DNA of 64,000 bases from Vibrio intestinalis (GCF_025195085.2 NZ_JANAVY020000007.1:62001-126000), one strand, 5' to 3'; numbered from the stretch's first letter, positions 8,416 through 18,740 are shown. Notes: generated by a model not told the origin, from the letters alone. Numbers and translations: made by a program.

Positions 8416-10488
8416 GTGAGTATGGTTATGGATGCGGTACGCAAGGTTTACCAAAATGCGGAACCTAATTTGACATTAATTGGCTGGATGGGCTTCTTTG
8501 GCTTTCCGGTTTATTATTATGTCTGGACTTATATGTTCCCTCAGCCTTATGAGTCGCTCGGGCTGCGTATCTTTTGCTCATTGCTGTTCTTAGTTATTGC
8601 GTTACGTCATCACGTTCCTAGTTATATTAAGCGTTATTTACCGCTCTATTTCTCTATCAGTATATCTATCTGTTTGCCGTTCTTTTTCGCCTACATGATG
8701 TTCAAAAATGATTGGTCGACGGTATGGGTAATGTCGTTTATGGCCTCAACCCTAATTCATATATTACTGGTTTGCCGAACATCGATTGTGATAATGCAGG
8801 CAGTTATTGCGGTTTTGGTCGCTATGCTATTAGTCTACGGGCCACACGCAGAAACGTTGGAACAATCAGTACTTTGGCAATATGTGCCTATATTTATCTT
8901 TAACTACATGTTTGGCACTGTGTTTTATCGCCGTAATCAGAGTGAAAGTGAAAGCCGCGTATCTATTGCAAAATCGTTTGGTGCGGGCATTGCCCATGAG
9001 ATGCGTAACCCGCTCAGTGCGTTAAAAGCGACCATCGATGTACTTGACTCTTTATTACCTGATCCAAAGGAAAAACATCAGCCAATTGCCTTGTCGAACG
9101 AGTCGGCGACGCTTGCAAAAGAGGTGATTGCCGATGCCAATGAAGCGATTCGAAGTGGTACAGAAACCATCGATTTGCTTCTGACATCGATTGATGAAAA
9201 TCGCATTACCAATGCCAGTTACCGTAAACACTCGATGCGTGAAGTAGTACAGAAATCCCTCAACAGTTTTTCTTATCAAAGCCCACAACATCGCCAAAGT
9301 GTGCAAATGGATCTTAAACAAGATTTCTCGTTCTTTGGTAGTGATACACTGCTTAAGTACGCGTTATACAATTTGCTTAAGAATGCTTTTTACTACGGAA
9401 AACGCGATCAATTTAGAGTGGAAGTGGAGCTAAAACATTGTGGCCACTACAACGAGCTGATTTTCCGTGATAACGGAATCGGTATGAGTAGCGATGTTCG
9501 TAACCAAATATTCGAAGATTTCTATACCTATGGTAAAAGTGGAGGCTACGGGCTTGGCTTACCGTTTTGCTACAAGGTAATGCAAGCGATGGGCGGTAAG
9601 ATCAGTTGCCGATCAGAGCTCAACCACTTTACCGAGTTTACCCTATGCTTCCCGCTGTATAGTTCTGATACCGTTGCTGGTATTAAGTCCGATCTGTTGA
9701 AATCTAAATCGGCACTTTATGTTGGCCGTTCGATGGCCATCTCTCGCGTGCTTGATGATACCGCTTTCTACAAAGGGTATAAGTTTATTCACTTAGAGGT
9801 AGAAGAGGCGCTAGAGCGAGGCGAGTATGAGTTTGAGTACGATATCATCTTCATCGACATTAACTGCGAGCTAGCGGATAACCAATACCTTGAGCAGTTA
9901 GAAGTAAAACTTGGTTTCACCGAAGCGAGAATTGTCTATCTGTTTGATAAGCAATGGTGTTACTACCATGGCCAAGAAAGGCCTATGGCTTTCTATCCTT
10001 TGGAAAAGCAACGCTTGATGAAGTATTGCAACCGAGTGATTGATGAGTTGTTCTTTGAATCGCCAATGATGAGTCGACAACTGGTTTCTGATGAGCGCCG
10101 CCAGAGCGATGAAATCACGTTTCAAGGTAAGCGCGTGTTGCTGGCTGATGATAACCACTCGTTTAGAGCTTACACCGCCATTTTATTGCAGCAACATGGC
10201 TTTGAAGTGGTACAAGCAAAAAATGGCCAAGAAGCCCTTGAATGTTTGTCAGAGCCAAATTTTGACTTGGTGCTGATGGATATTGAAATGCCAATATTAA
10301 ATGGCTTAGAGGCAGCGACAGCGATTCGCGCGATGCAGACGCAGGTTAGCCAGTTGCCCATCATTGGCTATACCGGTGATTCAAGCACCGAGTTAGTTGC
10401 TTCGCTCTCAAATGCTGGATTCAACGACTATTTGGTTAAGCCTGCCAACACCGATACCATCTTACAGAAGATTCGTCAGTGGCTTTAA
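8416..10488 (+). CDS. cqsS: CAI-1 quorum-sensing hybrid kinase CqsS
   Basis: A 690-residue membrane sensor kinase/phosphatase for (S)-3-hydroxytridecan-4-one-type autoinducers (CAI-1), feeding LuxU-LuxO. The first about 180 residues form the membrane sensor; HisKA has its His at 194 (AHEMRNPL), the ATPase domain has N-box NLLKNAFYY and G-boxes DNGIGM and GYGLGLPF, and the receiver Asp is at 622 (LMDIEMP). With the GTG start, numbering matches V. cholerae CqsS: Trp104 and Ser107, the head-group residues, are present, while position 170 is Phe instead of V. cholerae Cys. Phe at this site is what I recall for V. harveyi-type receptors of shorter-tailed ligand. Downstream, where cqsA normally sits, there is a convergent TehA-like gene. 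No clear SD is visible before the GTG; ATGs at 8422 and 8428 are alternatives. Confidence 0.9.
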   Translation: MSMVMDAVRKVYQNAEPNLTLIGWMGFFGFPVYYYVWTYMFPQPYESLGLRIFCSLLFLVIALRHHVPSYIKRYLPLYFSISISICLPFFFAYMMFKNDWSTVWVMSFMASTLIHILLVCRTSIVIMQAVIAVLVAMLLVYGPHAETLEQSVLWQYVPIFIFNYMFGTVFYRRNQSESESRVSIAKSFGAGIAHEMRNPLSALKATIDVLDSLLPDPKEKHQPIALSNESATLAKEVIADANEAIRSGTETIDLLLTSIDENRITNASYRKHSMREVVQKSLNSFSYQSPQHRQSVQMDLKQDFSFFGSDTLLKYALYNLLKNAFYYGKRDQFRVEVELKHCGHYNELIFRDNGIGMSSDVRNQIFEDFYTYGKSGGYGLGLPFCYKVMQAMGGKISCRSELNHFTEFTLCFPLYSSDTVAGIKSDLLKSKSALYVGRSMAISRVLDDTAFYKGYKFIHLEVEEALERGEYEFEYDIIFIDINCELADNQYLEQLEVKLGFTEARIVYLFDKQWCYYHGQERPMAFYPLEKQRLMKYCNRVIDELFFESPMMSRQLVSDERRQSDEITFQGKRVLLADDNHSFRAYTAILLQQHGFEVVQAKNGQEALECLSEPNFDLVLMDIEMPILNGLEAATAIRAMQTQVSQLPIIGYTGDSSTELVASLSNAGFNDYLVKPANTDTILQKIRQWL

Positions 10489-10512
10489 TGCTGTTAATGT
10501 CTTGAACGGCCG

Positions 10513-11520
10513 TTATTGAGCTTTACGTCTTAAGCGTTGAGGCCAGTACATTTTTACATAGCCCGCCGATACCCATATCACCAAAATGGTAGCGATAGAA
10601 AGCTCAAACAGACCAAAATCATGCAGCCAATGCCAGCGAGGATGGTATTGCTCAAAAAACGTGGTCAGGCGATGCATTGCTACCGCGCTGATCACTGATG
10701 GAAAGGTGACTGCTGCAATGGATGGCTGAAACTTGAGTCGCATTAAGCGAAAGTAGCAGAGATAAATCATTAGCGTCATGGTGATGGCAATTCCCGCCAA
10801 TGCACCGGTCAGAATTGGATCTGGTTGTTTAAAGTTAACTAGGTAGGTCGCAAGCGTCAGGTTTATCGGTGCCGCCATGATAGCCAATGTTGGTCTAGCG
10901 CGGCGCGGCAGCATCCCCTCAAATACTAAGCGGTACAACACCAAAGGCAACATAAAGAAATAGATCGTAATGCACACATTCACTAAGGTTTCAGAAAACA
11001 GTGTGTGGCCGAACTGCGTCCCCGCCAACGAGCTACTGATAAGCCCAACAGGGTATAAAAACCAACTCGGTACAATATTCGACATTTTAAAGTTGGAGAG
11101 CTGGAAAGTGAAAAACAGCACCATCATGGTGATGTGGAGAAAGAGTGCAGCAAACCAAATTGGATAAGCGATGATCGGCGAGATTACCGCTAGATAGTCA
11201 CATAAAATCAGTAGCGCCATACTCATTGGCGCCATCAAACTGCCGCTTAATGGGTGACGCAAGTCGGCGATAAAGGTTTCTAAATTGGTGAGATATTTTA
11301 TCAGTACAGGGGCGAGCAGTATGGCGCCAAGCCCAGCAAGATAAGGTCGAATAAGCACGCCAATTTCTGGAATGTAAAGTGACCATGCGTGTCCCAAGCC
11401 AATAATACCCAATGCGAGTGCAGCTTGTGATGGTGGTACATTTTGAAATTGCGTCAGTCTTCTCCAATTCAAGAAGGCGCTCCTTTTTGCCCTTAACAGT
11501 GTGAGTCGATAAGCGTTCAT
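10513..11520 (-). CDS. SLAC1/TehA-family anion channel or exporter
   Basis: A 335-residue protein with about ten membrane segments after a short basic N-terminus, the size and pattern of the TDT family (TehA, Mae1, SLAC1). Segments such as PIWFAALFLHITMMVLFF and SWFLYPVGLIS fit the family. Members move tellurite, dicarboxylates, sulfite or anions; which one applies here cannot be told. It converges on cqsS with a 24-base gap and occupies the place of cqsA. It is 102 bases from clcA, another anion transporter on the same strand. Confidence 0.65.
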   Translation of the reverse strand: MNAYRLTLLRAKRSAFLNWRRLTQFQNVPPSQAALALGIIGLGHAWSLYIPEIGVLIRPYLAGLGAILLAPVLIKYLTNLETFIADLRHPLSGSLMAPMSMALLILCDYLAVISPIIAYPIWFAALFLHITMMVLFFTFQLSNFKMSNIVPSWFLYPVGLISSSLAGTQFGHTLFSETLVNVCITIYFFMLPLVLYRLVFEGMLPRRARPTLAIMAAPINLTLATYLVNFKQPDPILTGALAGIAITMTLMIYLCYFRLMRLKFQPSIAAVTFPSVISAVAMHRLTTFFEQYHPRWHWLHDFGLFELSIATILVIWVSAGYVKMYWPQRLRRKAQ

Positions 11521-11622
11521 GAAGTGGTTAAGGTTGGAATTGCGACAATAAATGCAATTTCCGCCATAAATTCATGAAATTGGGCGCAAATGATAGCAAG
11601 TTGATCGGTTGCGTGGCAATTA

Positions 11623-13023
11623 TCAATTTGCGTCTGGTGGTAAATCTTGCTGTCTTAATTTCTCATTTTTCAAGGTACGATGAAGGAGCTGACTGTATAT
11701 GGGTTGTCCACCCAGCATTTGAGCGAAAATAACCGCACCGAGGCTAGTAATAATGAGTGGCAAGATCAGGTAATAATTATTGGTCATCTCGATCACCAAT
11801 AAAATACCTGTGATAGGCGCGCGTACAGTGCCCGCAAATAACGCACCCATACCTGCAATGGCGAACATACCTGGGGTTATCGGCAAATCAGGGAAAAGTT
11901 GCTGCGCGATTAAGCCAAAAGCATATCCAAATAGGGTACCTAGCGCCAACATAGGGGCAAAGATACCACCTGGTGCACCAGAGCCAAAGCAGAGTAGCGT
12001 CGTGAAAATGCGCCCAGCAAATAACAGCAATAGGAAATCTGCGCCGTAGCCGCCATTGGTAATATTGGGGATAAGCCAAATGCCGCCGCCGGTAAGTTCT
12101 GGCATATAAAGCAGCATTAAACCAAAGCAGCCACCGATCATTGAACCTGTCAGCAAATAACGTTTACGGTCGTTTTTGTGCAGCTTAACAAACATGTCTT
12201 GTGCGAAAGTGACAAGGCGATTGAACACGACGCCAAAGATGCCAAATAGTGCGCCAAGTAATAGGAACAACCATAAGGTATTCAATTCTGGCGGCTGATA
12301 TTGCGGCATGGTGATCACCGCATCTTGGCCATTGATGTAGCGAAACACGATGTTGGCTGAGATAGCAGAGATGATGACTGCTCGAATGGAAATCAGTGAG
12401 TAACGAAACTGCGGACGCATTTCTTCAACGACAAACATGATGCCTGCAAGTGGGGCATTGAAGGCAGCGGCCAAGCCACCGGCAGCGCCAGAAGCCAGTA
12501 ATGAATGACGCGTGTCTTCACTTTTCACACGGAAAATATCCGTGACCATTCGGCCAATTGCACCACCCATTTGCACTGTTGGCCCTTCGCGGCCAAGCAC
12601 CATGCCTGACCCAAGTGCGCCCATACCACCAAAAAATTTAACCGGTAAAACACGCCACCAACGAACGGGGCGAATACCATCCATTGCACCTTCTATTTCT
12701 GGAATACCAGAGCCTGCGGCTTCAGGTGCAAAGCGATGTACTAAGTAGTAACCAATAAAAGCCAACAGGGCGCTAATTAAGAATGCCGCGAGCCATAATG
12801 GCAGCACACTGCCAATCTCACTCTTCAGCCATTCGGTACGAGTTTCGGATACAAGGTGAACGGCGTGCTCAAAATAGGTGCCAACTAAACCAGCTAATAC
12901 CCCAACAATAAGCGACATAAACAGCACAGATAGCGGTGTTTTGTCTTTGGAGAGAAATTGGTTAATCGCATCCTTAGGCATCTTGGCTAGGAAAGATTGT
13001 TTAATTTTCTCTCGTTTGGTCAT
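11623..13023 (-). CDS. clcA: H+/Cl- exchange transporter ClcA
   Basis: A 466-residue CLC antiporter. The three anion-site motifs are present: GSGIPE (residues 104-109), GREGPT with the gating glutamate at 146, and the GGIFAPMLALG stretch. The proton glutamate is in FVVEEMRPQF (201), so it should be an exchanger, not a channel. C-terminal GGQPIYSQLL carries the conserved Tyr. CLC antiporters of enteric bacteria and V. cholerae support extreme acid resistance by balancing charge. It reads alone from a promoter in the 457-base gap upstream. Confidence 0.92.
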   Translation of the reverse strand: MTKREKIKQSFLAKMPKDAINQFLSKDKTPLSVLFMSLIVGVLAGLVGTYFEHAVHLVSETRTEWLKSEIGSVLPLWLAAFLISALLAFIGYYLVHRFAPEAAGSGIPEIEGAMDGIRPVRWWRVLPVKFFGGMGALGSGMVLGREGPTVQMGGAIGRMVTDIFRVKSEDTRHSLLASGAAGGLAAAFNAPLAGIMFVVEEMRPQFRYSLISIRAVIISAISANIVFRYINGQDAVITMPQYQPPELNTLWLFLLLGALFGIFGVVFNRLVTFAQDMFVKLHKNDRKRYLLTGSMIGGCFGLMLLYMPELTGGGIWLIPNITNGGYGADFLLLLFAGRIFTTLLCFGSGAPGGIFAPMLALGTLFGYAFGLIAQQLFPDLPITPGMFAIAGMGALFAGTVRAPITGILLVIEMTNNYYLILPLIITSLGAVIFAQMLGGQPIYSQLLHRTLKNEKLRQQDLPPDAN

Positions 13024-13480
13024 GGGGATAGGGGCCTCTAAGTTAGTTGCGCGGAAGGCTGAAATTATACGCCCCTGCCTATTTAACTATAGCGACAAGA
13101 ATGGAATATTGATTTTCATATTTGAGTAATTCAGTTTATCGGCTTTCTTATCTCGAACCGAGGTTAAATAGAGGGTCTCTTGATGGGTAAAGATAGAGTC
13201 GTCAGTGCTATGTTGAAATGTTGAAAACTGGCTCGAGGAATTTTTATCCAAAACTTGCACTTTTACTGTTTTGAGCCATATTTAAGTTGTAAGGCAATCT
13301 GAACCGACTCGCATGGAGGAATAACTGTCTTACCTACAATTTGGATGGAATCAAGTAATCATTTCCAAAGCCTCGTTTAATATCGAAATGCATCTATAGA
13401 CATTTCGATTCGCAGACTCACGATTGAGTAACGAGGGATTAAGGCGCGCTCAAGTAGTGCGCCTTTTGTCGTTTATTGGC
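13024..13480. other. Intergenic stretch between clcA and msrAB
   Basis: No convincing gene. It must hold the clcA promoter. It contains a 9-bp inverted repeat ATCGAAATG/CATTTCGAT at 13382-13409 with a 10-base loop and no U-tract, and a GC-rich hairpin near 13443-13466 that fits the end of the msrAB transcript. The longest ATG frames are only about a dozen codons. Confidence 0.5.
13443..13466. terminator. Probable terminator of msrAB
   Basis: AGGCGC with a loop of about 10 bases and GCGCCT. It lies about 15 bases past the msrAB stop; the T-run is better on the plus strand (CTTTTG) than on the minus. Confidence 0.5.
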
Positions 13481-14617
13481 TTACCCCTCAAATAGGTACA
13501 GGTACTCTTCATATCCCTCTTTTGCCATGTTCTCTTTGGCGACAAAACGCATAGCGGCCGAGTTCATGCAGTAACGTAACCCAGTTGGCGCAGGGCCATC
13601 TTTAAACACGTGGCCTAAGTGTGAATCAGCAAATCGGCTTCGCACTTCGGTACGTGGGTAAATCAACTTGTAGTCAGTTTGTGTTACCACGTAGACATCG
13701 TTGATTGGCTGAGTGAAACTCGGCCATCCTGTGCCTGAACGGTACTTATCTGTTGAAGAAAACAGAGGCTCACCAGAGACAATATCCACATAAATACCGG
13801 CTTGTTTATTGTCCCAGTATTTGTTTTTGAATGGGCGTTCTGTGCCATCTTCTTGCGTTACGTAGTATTGCAATTCAGTCAGCTTTGATTTGATTTCCTT
13901 TTCTGAAGGCTTTGAATACGCTTTGCTTTGGCCTTGTGCTTTACTGTCATCAATCAGTTGGCGTAACGTTTTCGGGTTCTTTTCTCGATCGTCCCCAAAA
14001 ATGTCATCCAAATACTGGTCACGTCCTGATGCATAGCGATAGTAGTTGTAACGAACTTTGCTGCGCTTGTAGTAGTCTTGGTGATAATTTTCTGCCGGCC
14101 AGAATTTCTCGAACTTAATCAATTCCGTCATCAGCGGCTTTTTGAAAACGCCCAACTGCTCAATCTCAGACATGAAGTTAGACGCAATCTGTTTTTGCTT
14201 CTGGTCGTGATAGAAGATGGCTGGTCTATATTGTGGCCCTCTATCCACAAACGAGCCTTTACTATCTGTTGGGTCAATATGACGGAAAAACTGATCCAGC
14301 ACTTGCTCATAAGTCAGTTCATCGGTGTCATAAGTGACTTGAATGACTTCAATGTGGCCAGATTTACCGGAAGAGACTTGCTTGTAGGTTGGGTTTTCTT
14401 GCTCACCTCCAGAATAGCCAGAAATCACATCGATAACGCCTGGAAGTTTTTCAAGATCAGATTCTGTACACCAAAAGCAGCCGCCCGCTAATGTGGCGAT
14501 AGCCGTATTGTCTGCGTTGATTGCGGTTTTCATATCACTATCGGCTTGGCCAACAAAAGATGCGGCAATTGCTGCAACAGCGGCGATAGGAGCGAACCAT
14601 TTAAGCTTTACTTTCAT
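13481..14617 (-). CDS. msrAB: Periplasmic methionine sulfoxide reductase MsrA-MsrB fusion
   Basis: A 378-residue bifunctional repair enzyme. A signal peptide ([18 protein letters not shown], then VGQA) sends it to the periplasm. The MsrA domain has the catalytic GGCFWC motif near residue 46 and acts on S-sulfoxides. After a linker (about 205-240) the MsrB domain follows, with [18 protein letters not shown] and the catalytic Cys in [10 protein letters not shown], for R-sulfoxides. The two Cys pairs that bind zinc in many MsrB are absent (SGEPLFSS where a CxxC would be), as in known zinc-free forms. There is no N-terminal thioredoxin domain as in Neisseria PilB, so reducing power must come from a separate membrane DsbD-like route. 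It is divergent from the GFA gene. Confidence 0.92.
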   Translation of the reverse strand: MKVKLKWFAPIAAVAAIAASFVGQADSDMKTAINADNTAIATLAGGCFWCTESDLEKLPGVIDVISGYSGGEQENPTYKQVSSGKSGHIEVIQVTYDTDELTYEQVLDQFFRHIDPTDSKGSFVDRGPQYRPAIFYHDQKQKQIASNFMSEIEQLGVFKKPLMTELIKFEKFWPAENYHQDYYKRSKVRYNYYRYASGRDQYLDDIFGDDREKNPKTLRQLIDDSKAQGQSKAYSKPSEKEIKSKLTELQYYVTQEDGTERPFKNKYWDNKQAGIYVDIVSGEPLFSSTDKYRSGTGWPSFTQPINDVYVVTQTDYKLIYPRTEVRSRFADSHLGHVFKDGPAPTGLRYCMNSAAMRFVAKENMAKEGYEEYLYLFEG

Positions 14618-14725
14618 TCCAACCTCTTTGAGTTGTGTTTGTGTTAAAGATAAGGAAAGATGATTGAGCTGAAAAATTGCATTCGATACAAAAAATATAC
14701 GTTTATCAGGCTAAGGAGAGCACCG

Positions 14726-15133
14726 ATGGTTAGAAAATTATCAGGTGGCTGTTGCTGCGGTGAAGTTCAGTTCGAAGTGAAAGACGAGTTCAAACACTTC
14801 TTTTTTTGTCATTGTGAACAGTGTCGTAAGTTAACGGGGGCGGCACATGCAACTAATCTGTTTACTGCACCTGACAATATTAAATGGCTTAAAGGAGAAG
14901 AGCATCTAGTACGCTTTGTCCATCCTGAGCGAGCATTCGTAAAAGTGTTTTGTAAGATGTGCGGCTCAGGCTTGCCTTACATAAACAAAAGTGGAAAGTT
15001 CTTAATTGTCCCAGCAGGTAGCCTTAACCAAGAGCCAACAAAGACCGTCGATGCGAGAATATTTATCAGTGAACAACCTGAGTGGCATAAGAATGGCTTA
15101 GAGGTTACGAAATTTGATGGGTTTCCTCATTAG
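14726..15133 (+). CDS. GFA-family (CENP-V/glutathione-dependent formaldehyde-activating-like) protein
   Basis: A 135-residue zinc protein of the GFA/CENP-V family. The zinc cysteines are visible as GGCCCGEVQF near the N-terminus, CHCEQCRKLTG in the middle and CKMCGSGL later. Most members have no proven function; the formaldehyde-activating activity of the founding member does not extend safely to this one. I start it at the ATG at 14726 because AAGGAG lies just upstream; an upstream ATG at 14660 would add a basic stretch unlike the family. It ends in a strong hairpin. Confidence 0.75.
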   Translation: MVRKLSGGCCCGEVQFEVKDEFKHFFFCHCEQCRKLTGAAHATNLFTAPDNIKWLKGEEHLVRFVHPERAFVKVFCKMCGSGLPYINKSGKFLIVPAGSLNQEPTKTVDARIFISEQPEWHKNGLEVTKFDGFPH

Positions 15134-15143
15134 CTGCGATAAA

Positions 15144-15166
15144 AAAGCGAGCATAGAGCTCGCTTT
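15144..15166. terminator. Hairpin terminator between GFA gene and fhs
   Basis: AAAGCGAGC, loop ATAGA, GCTCGCTTT: a 9-bp perfect stem between two convergent genes, able to serve both. The minus-strand read has a TTTTTT run. Confidence 0.8.
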
Positions 15167-15189
15167 GATTGATAACTTGATTGGATGGC

Positions 15190-16938
15190 TTAGCTTAAGC
15201 CAATGATGTTGCCATCGTCATCTAGGTCTAAATTCATAAACGCTGGCTTTTCAGGTAGGCCCGGCATGGTCATTACATTTCCGCACAGAGCGTAAATAAA
15301 GCCTGCACCAGCGCATAATTTAAGCTCGCGGATAGGAACATTAAACTTGGTTGGTGCGCCTTTAATGCTGCCATCTGTGGAAATTGACAGCGGGGTCTTT
15401 GCCAGACATACCGCAAGGTTGTCATAGCCATGAGCAATAAAACGATCAAGCTGCTTACGTGCTTGATAACTTAATGTCACGTTGGATGCACCGTAACCGA
15501 CTTCCGCAACAGCCATCAGCTTCTCTTCTGTGGTTTGATTTAAGCGGTAGAGAGGGGTGAATTGCGTCTCGTGCTGACACTGTTTAACCACTTTTTCTGC
15601 TAAGTCGATAGTACCTTCGCCACCCTTGCCAAAACCTTCGCTGATTGCCACTTCCACATTGTTTGGTAGTGCTTCGACCATGGCTTTGAGTTGCTCAAGT
15701 TCTTCTTGGCTATCTTGTGGGAAGCGGTTAATGGCCACAACAGCAGGTACGCCATATTTGTTGACGTTATTAATATGCCATTTAAGGTTTTCAAAGCCCG
15801 CAATCAGTGCTTTTTCGTCATTTTCGAACAGTGAGTCAGGGATCGGTTGTCCCGGTTTCAAATCATACAGGCCAGAGTTGGCCTTTAAGCCTCTGAGCGT
15901 TGCCACGATCACGGCGCAGTCAGGCGATTTTCCAGAAGCTTGCGCTTTGATATTGCACGCTTTTTCAAAACCCATATCTGAGCCGAAACCACCTTCGGTA
16001 ACGGTGAATTCGGCCAGTTTGGTGGCGATGCTATCGGCAATAATCGAGGAGTTGCCATGAGCAATGTTAGCAAATGGACCTGCGTGTATCAGGGTAGGAA
16101 CGCCTTCAAGTGTTTGCATTAAGGTTGGCTCAATGGCTTCTTTCATACTAACAGCCATTGCACCTGCAACTTGCAGATCTTCAGTTGTGACGGGCTCTCC
16201 ATCTAAATTGTAGGCGACAACGATGCGTCCAATACGCTGACGTAAATCACTCAAGTCAGAGGCGAGTGCTAAAATTGCCATAAGCTCAGACGCCGCCGAA
16301 ATATCGAAGCCATCTTCGCGCTCGTAGCCATTAATGGTTTTGCCGATGTCATTTTTACCCACGGTGACCATACGTAATGCGCGGTCGTTGTGGTCCATGA
16401 CACGCTTCCAAACCACGTTCTTAGAATCAATTCTAAGCGCAGTTAATCCGCTGCGTTGTTCAAAGTCTTCATAGCCATTGCGCTGCTCATGGTAAATGCG
16501 AGCATCGATAGCCGCAGCGGCGAGGTTGTGTGCCGCAGTTACTGCGTGAATGTCACCGGTTAAGTGAAGATTGAGCTCTTCCATTGGCGCGACTTGTGAG
16601 TAGCCACCGCCTGCAGCACCGCCTTTGACACCAAAGACAGGACCCATAGAAGGTTGACGAATACACGCCATCACAGAGCGGTTTAACTTAGCAAGGCCTT
16701 GAGATAACCCAATGGTAGTAACGGTTTTACCTTCACCAAGCGGCGTAGGTGTAATCGCGGTAACGATAACCAACTTACCCGTAATGTTGTTCTCTAGACG
16801 TTTAAGGCTGTTAAGTGAAACTTTCGCTTTGTATTTGCCTTGGCTATGGAACTCATCGTGTTGTAGGCCGGCAGCGTGAGCAACTTGAGTTATTGGAGTT
16901 AGTTGCGTAGCGCGGCAAATGTCAATGTCCGACAGCAT
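15190..16938 (-). CDS. fhs: Formate-tetrahydrofolate ligase
   Basis: A 582-residue enzyme that makes 10-formyl-THF from formate, THF and ATP. The P-loop [13 protein letters not shown] follows the N-terminal [10 protein letters not shown] region; [19 protein letters not shown] and ITDIN-like segments are characteristic. The ATG at 16938 has GAGGG 6 bases upstream and gives the usual family length; frames starting upstream would add an unrelated 21-residue basic extension. It is a single gene. It links free formate, as produced in fermentation, to one-carbon metabolism for purines. Confidence 0.92.
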   Translation of the reverse strand: MLSDIDICRATQLTPITQVAHAAGLQHDEFHSQGKYKAKVSLNSLKRLENNITGKLVIVTAITPTPLGEGKTVTTIGLSQGLAKLNRSVMACIRQPSMGPVFGVKGGAAGGGYSQVAPMEELNLHLTGDIHAVTAAHNLAAAAIDARIYHEQRNGYEDFEQRSGLTALRIDSKNVVWKRVMDHNDRALRMVTVGKNDIGKTINGYEREDGFDISAASELMAILALASDLSDLRQRIGRIVVAYNLDGEPVTTEDLQVAGAMAVSMKEAIEPTLMQTLEGVPTLIHAGPFANIAHGNSSIIADSIATKLAEFTVTEGGFGSDMGFEKACNIKAQASGKSPDCAVIVATLRGLKANSGLYDLKPGQPIPDSLFENDEKALIAGFENLKWHINNVNKYGVPAVVAINRFPQDSQEELEQLKAMVEALPNNVEVAISEGFGKGGEGTIDLAEKVVKQCQHETQFTPLYRLNQTTEEKLMAVAEVGYGASNVTLSYQARKQLDRFIAHGYDNLAVCLAKTPLSISTDGSIKGAPTKFNVPIRELKLCAGAGFIYALCGNVMTMPGLPEKPAFMNLDLDDDGNIIGLS

Positions 16939-17261
16939 AATACCCTCATTTATGCGACCAAAATGGCTAGGAAAACGTTTGCGCAAGCATAATATCGTCA
17001 AAAAATGCTTTGTAAAGGATTAGTTTGCAGCATAACGTGCATTGTATATTAGCAATTGATGGTTAAAAAGATAAATATCTCGAGGAAGGAGAAAAGGGCA
17101 AATATTCTAAAAAGGACCTGCCTTTCGGCAGGTCAAATCCCTGTGGAGCAGAAAAAGTTGGGGGAACTTTTTAATTGGGAGAAACCTCGGAAGTAGACTA
17201 AGCGATGAATTATTGTTCGCTTAACTTATGTTCCGATAACAACCTACAAGTACATAGTGAC
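16939..17261. other. Intergenic stretch between fhs and pyk
   Basis: No gene seen. It carries the leader and promoter of fhs at its left end and the pyruvate kinase terminator in the middle. Confidence 0.5.
17108..17134 (-). terminator. Terminator of pyruvate kinase gene
   Basis: GACCTGCC/GGCAGGTC stem with a TTTC (GAAA on minus) tetraloop, then CCTTTTTAG on the minus strand. It lies about 130 bases after the pyk stop. Confidence 0.8.
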
Positions 17262-18740
17262 CTATGCAGCCACTTCTGGCTTAGATGTCTTTGCTGAATC
17301 ACTCAGTTTAAGCAATCGGCAGACATTTACATCACCACTGCCTTCTACCGATTCCAATTGAGTGATCAGCAAAGAGCTAATCGGCAATGCAGAGGTTCGG
17401 GTTTTCAAATGCTCTGCAATTAAAGTTGGTAGCTCTACGTTTGACTGATCTTTATGGCTAAAGAAAATAGGGGTCACACCACGTAGAATGGCCATTTTTG
17501 CCAATAGGCGAGAATCGTCACTCAGTGCCCAGATAGCCGCTTTACTTTGGCAGCGAGACATTAGTCGTGGGGTTTCGCCATGCTGAGTTAAAATTGCTAC
17601 ACCTAAGTCTTCGTGTACGCGAGAAGCTGAAATCATAGAAGATAGGGCAAAGCTTTTGCCGGGCTCTGAACATAGATGGCTTAATTCTTCCCAGCAGTTG
17701 TGCTGGCATTCAATTTCTGCTTCCGCACCTTTTGCAATGCGCACCATCGCCTCGACAGATTCGACAGGGAAGGCGCCTGCTGCTGATTCCGCAGAGAGCA
17801 TGATTGCGTCTGTACCATCGATAATCGCGTTGGCGACATCCATCACTTCAGCACGGGTTGGCAATGGATTATCGATCATAGATTCCATCATTTGTGTGGC
17901 GGTGATGACAGGTTTGCCATGATGTTTAGCGCGCTCAATCAGCTTTTTCTGTGTGAAGGCCAGTCGCGCATCGCCGATCTCTACACCTAAATCGCCACGA
18001 GCGACCATGATGACATCTGATGCTTGAATCACCTCATCCATTGCCTGCTGGTTCGCAACCACTTCGGCACGTTCTACTTTCGCGACGATGTGAGCATCAC
18101 TACCTGCTTGTTCTGCGAGGTGGCGTGCGTAATCCAGGTCTTCCCCGTTACGCGGGAATGAAACCGCAATGAAATCGGCTTTAATTTGAGCCGCAGTGAC
18201 GATATCTTTTTTATCTTTTGCGGTCAGTGCCGGCGCAGATAGGCCGCCACCGAGAAGATTGATACCTTTACGGTCAGAGAGTTTGCCATTGTTCAGTGCT
18301 TCGGTACGAACCCATTGTTCCGCTTCATTGACCTCAAGCACTTTCAGTTGAACGCGGCCATCATCAAGTAGCAAAACATCGTCGATGTTTAGATCAGCGA
18401 TAAGCTCTGGGTAGTCCAAGCCAACACGGTGCAGGTTACCTGCGCTGTTACCAAGCAGGCCATCTAAATAGAATTCATCCCCTTTTGTAAGCTGAATCGG
18501 ACCATGTTTGAAGCAAGAAATACGAATTTTAGGGCCTTGTAAGTCGGCCAATATTGCGACTGTCGTATCCAGCTCTGACGCAATTGAACGGATATGAGCG
18601 GCACGCTCAACATGTTCGTCAGCGGTACCATGGGAGAAGTTTAAGCGAACAACGTTTACGCCCGCTTTGATTAATTTAGTCAGCGTTTCTCGTGATGAGC
18701 ATGCTGGGCCAAGCGTTGCTACGATTTTTGTTTTACACAT
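17262..18740 (-). CDS. pykA: Pyruvate kinase
   Basis: A 492-residue glycolytic enzyme that turns phosphoenolpyruvate and ADP into pyruvate and ATP. The N-terminal KIVATLGPAC and NFSHG, the catalytic lysine region HIVAKVERAEVV, VARGDLGVE and TATQMMESMI are all intact. Length and the C-terminal region are closer to the PykA (AMP/sugar-phosphate-activated) type than to PykF; this subtype is inferred. It sits next to the phosphoglycerate transporter pgtP on the same strand. Imported phosphoglycerate or PEP would feed straight into this step, which makes a dedicated role likely. Vibrios usually have a second pyruvate kinase elsewhere. Confidence 0.92.
   Translation of the reverse strand: MCKTKIVATLGPACSSRETLTKLIKAGVNVVRLNFSHGTADEHVERAAHIRSIASELDTTVAILADLQGPKIRISCFKHGPIQLTKGDEFYLDGLLGNSAGNLHRVGLDYPELIADLNIDDVLLLDDGRVQLKVLEVNEAEQWVRTEALNNGKLSDRKGINLLGGGLSAPALTAKDKKDIVTAAQIKADFIAVSFPRNGEDLDYARHLAEQAGSDAHIVAKVERAEVVANQQAMDEVIQASDVIMVARGDLGVEIGDARLAFTQKKLIERAKHHGKPVITATQMMESMIDNPLPTRAEVMDVANAIIDGTDAIMLSAESAAGAFPVESVEAMVRIAKGAEAEIECQHNCWEELSHLCSEPGKSFALSSMISASRVHEDLGVAILTQHGETPRLMSRCQSKAAIWALSDDSRLLAKMAILRGVTPIFFSHKDQSNVELPTLIAEHLKTRTSALPISSLLITQLESVEGSGDVNVCRLLKLSDSAKTSKPEVAA

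Noticed and set aside
10505..10514. AACGGCCGTT palindrome between cqsS and the TehA-like gene as terminator
   Set aside because: Five-base arms without loop or U-run; too short to support.
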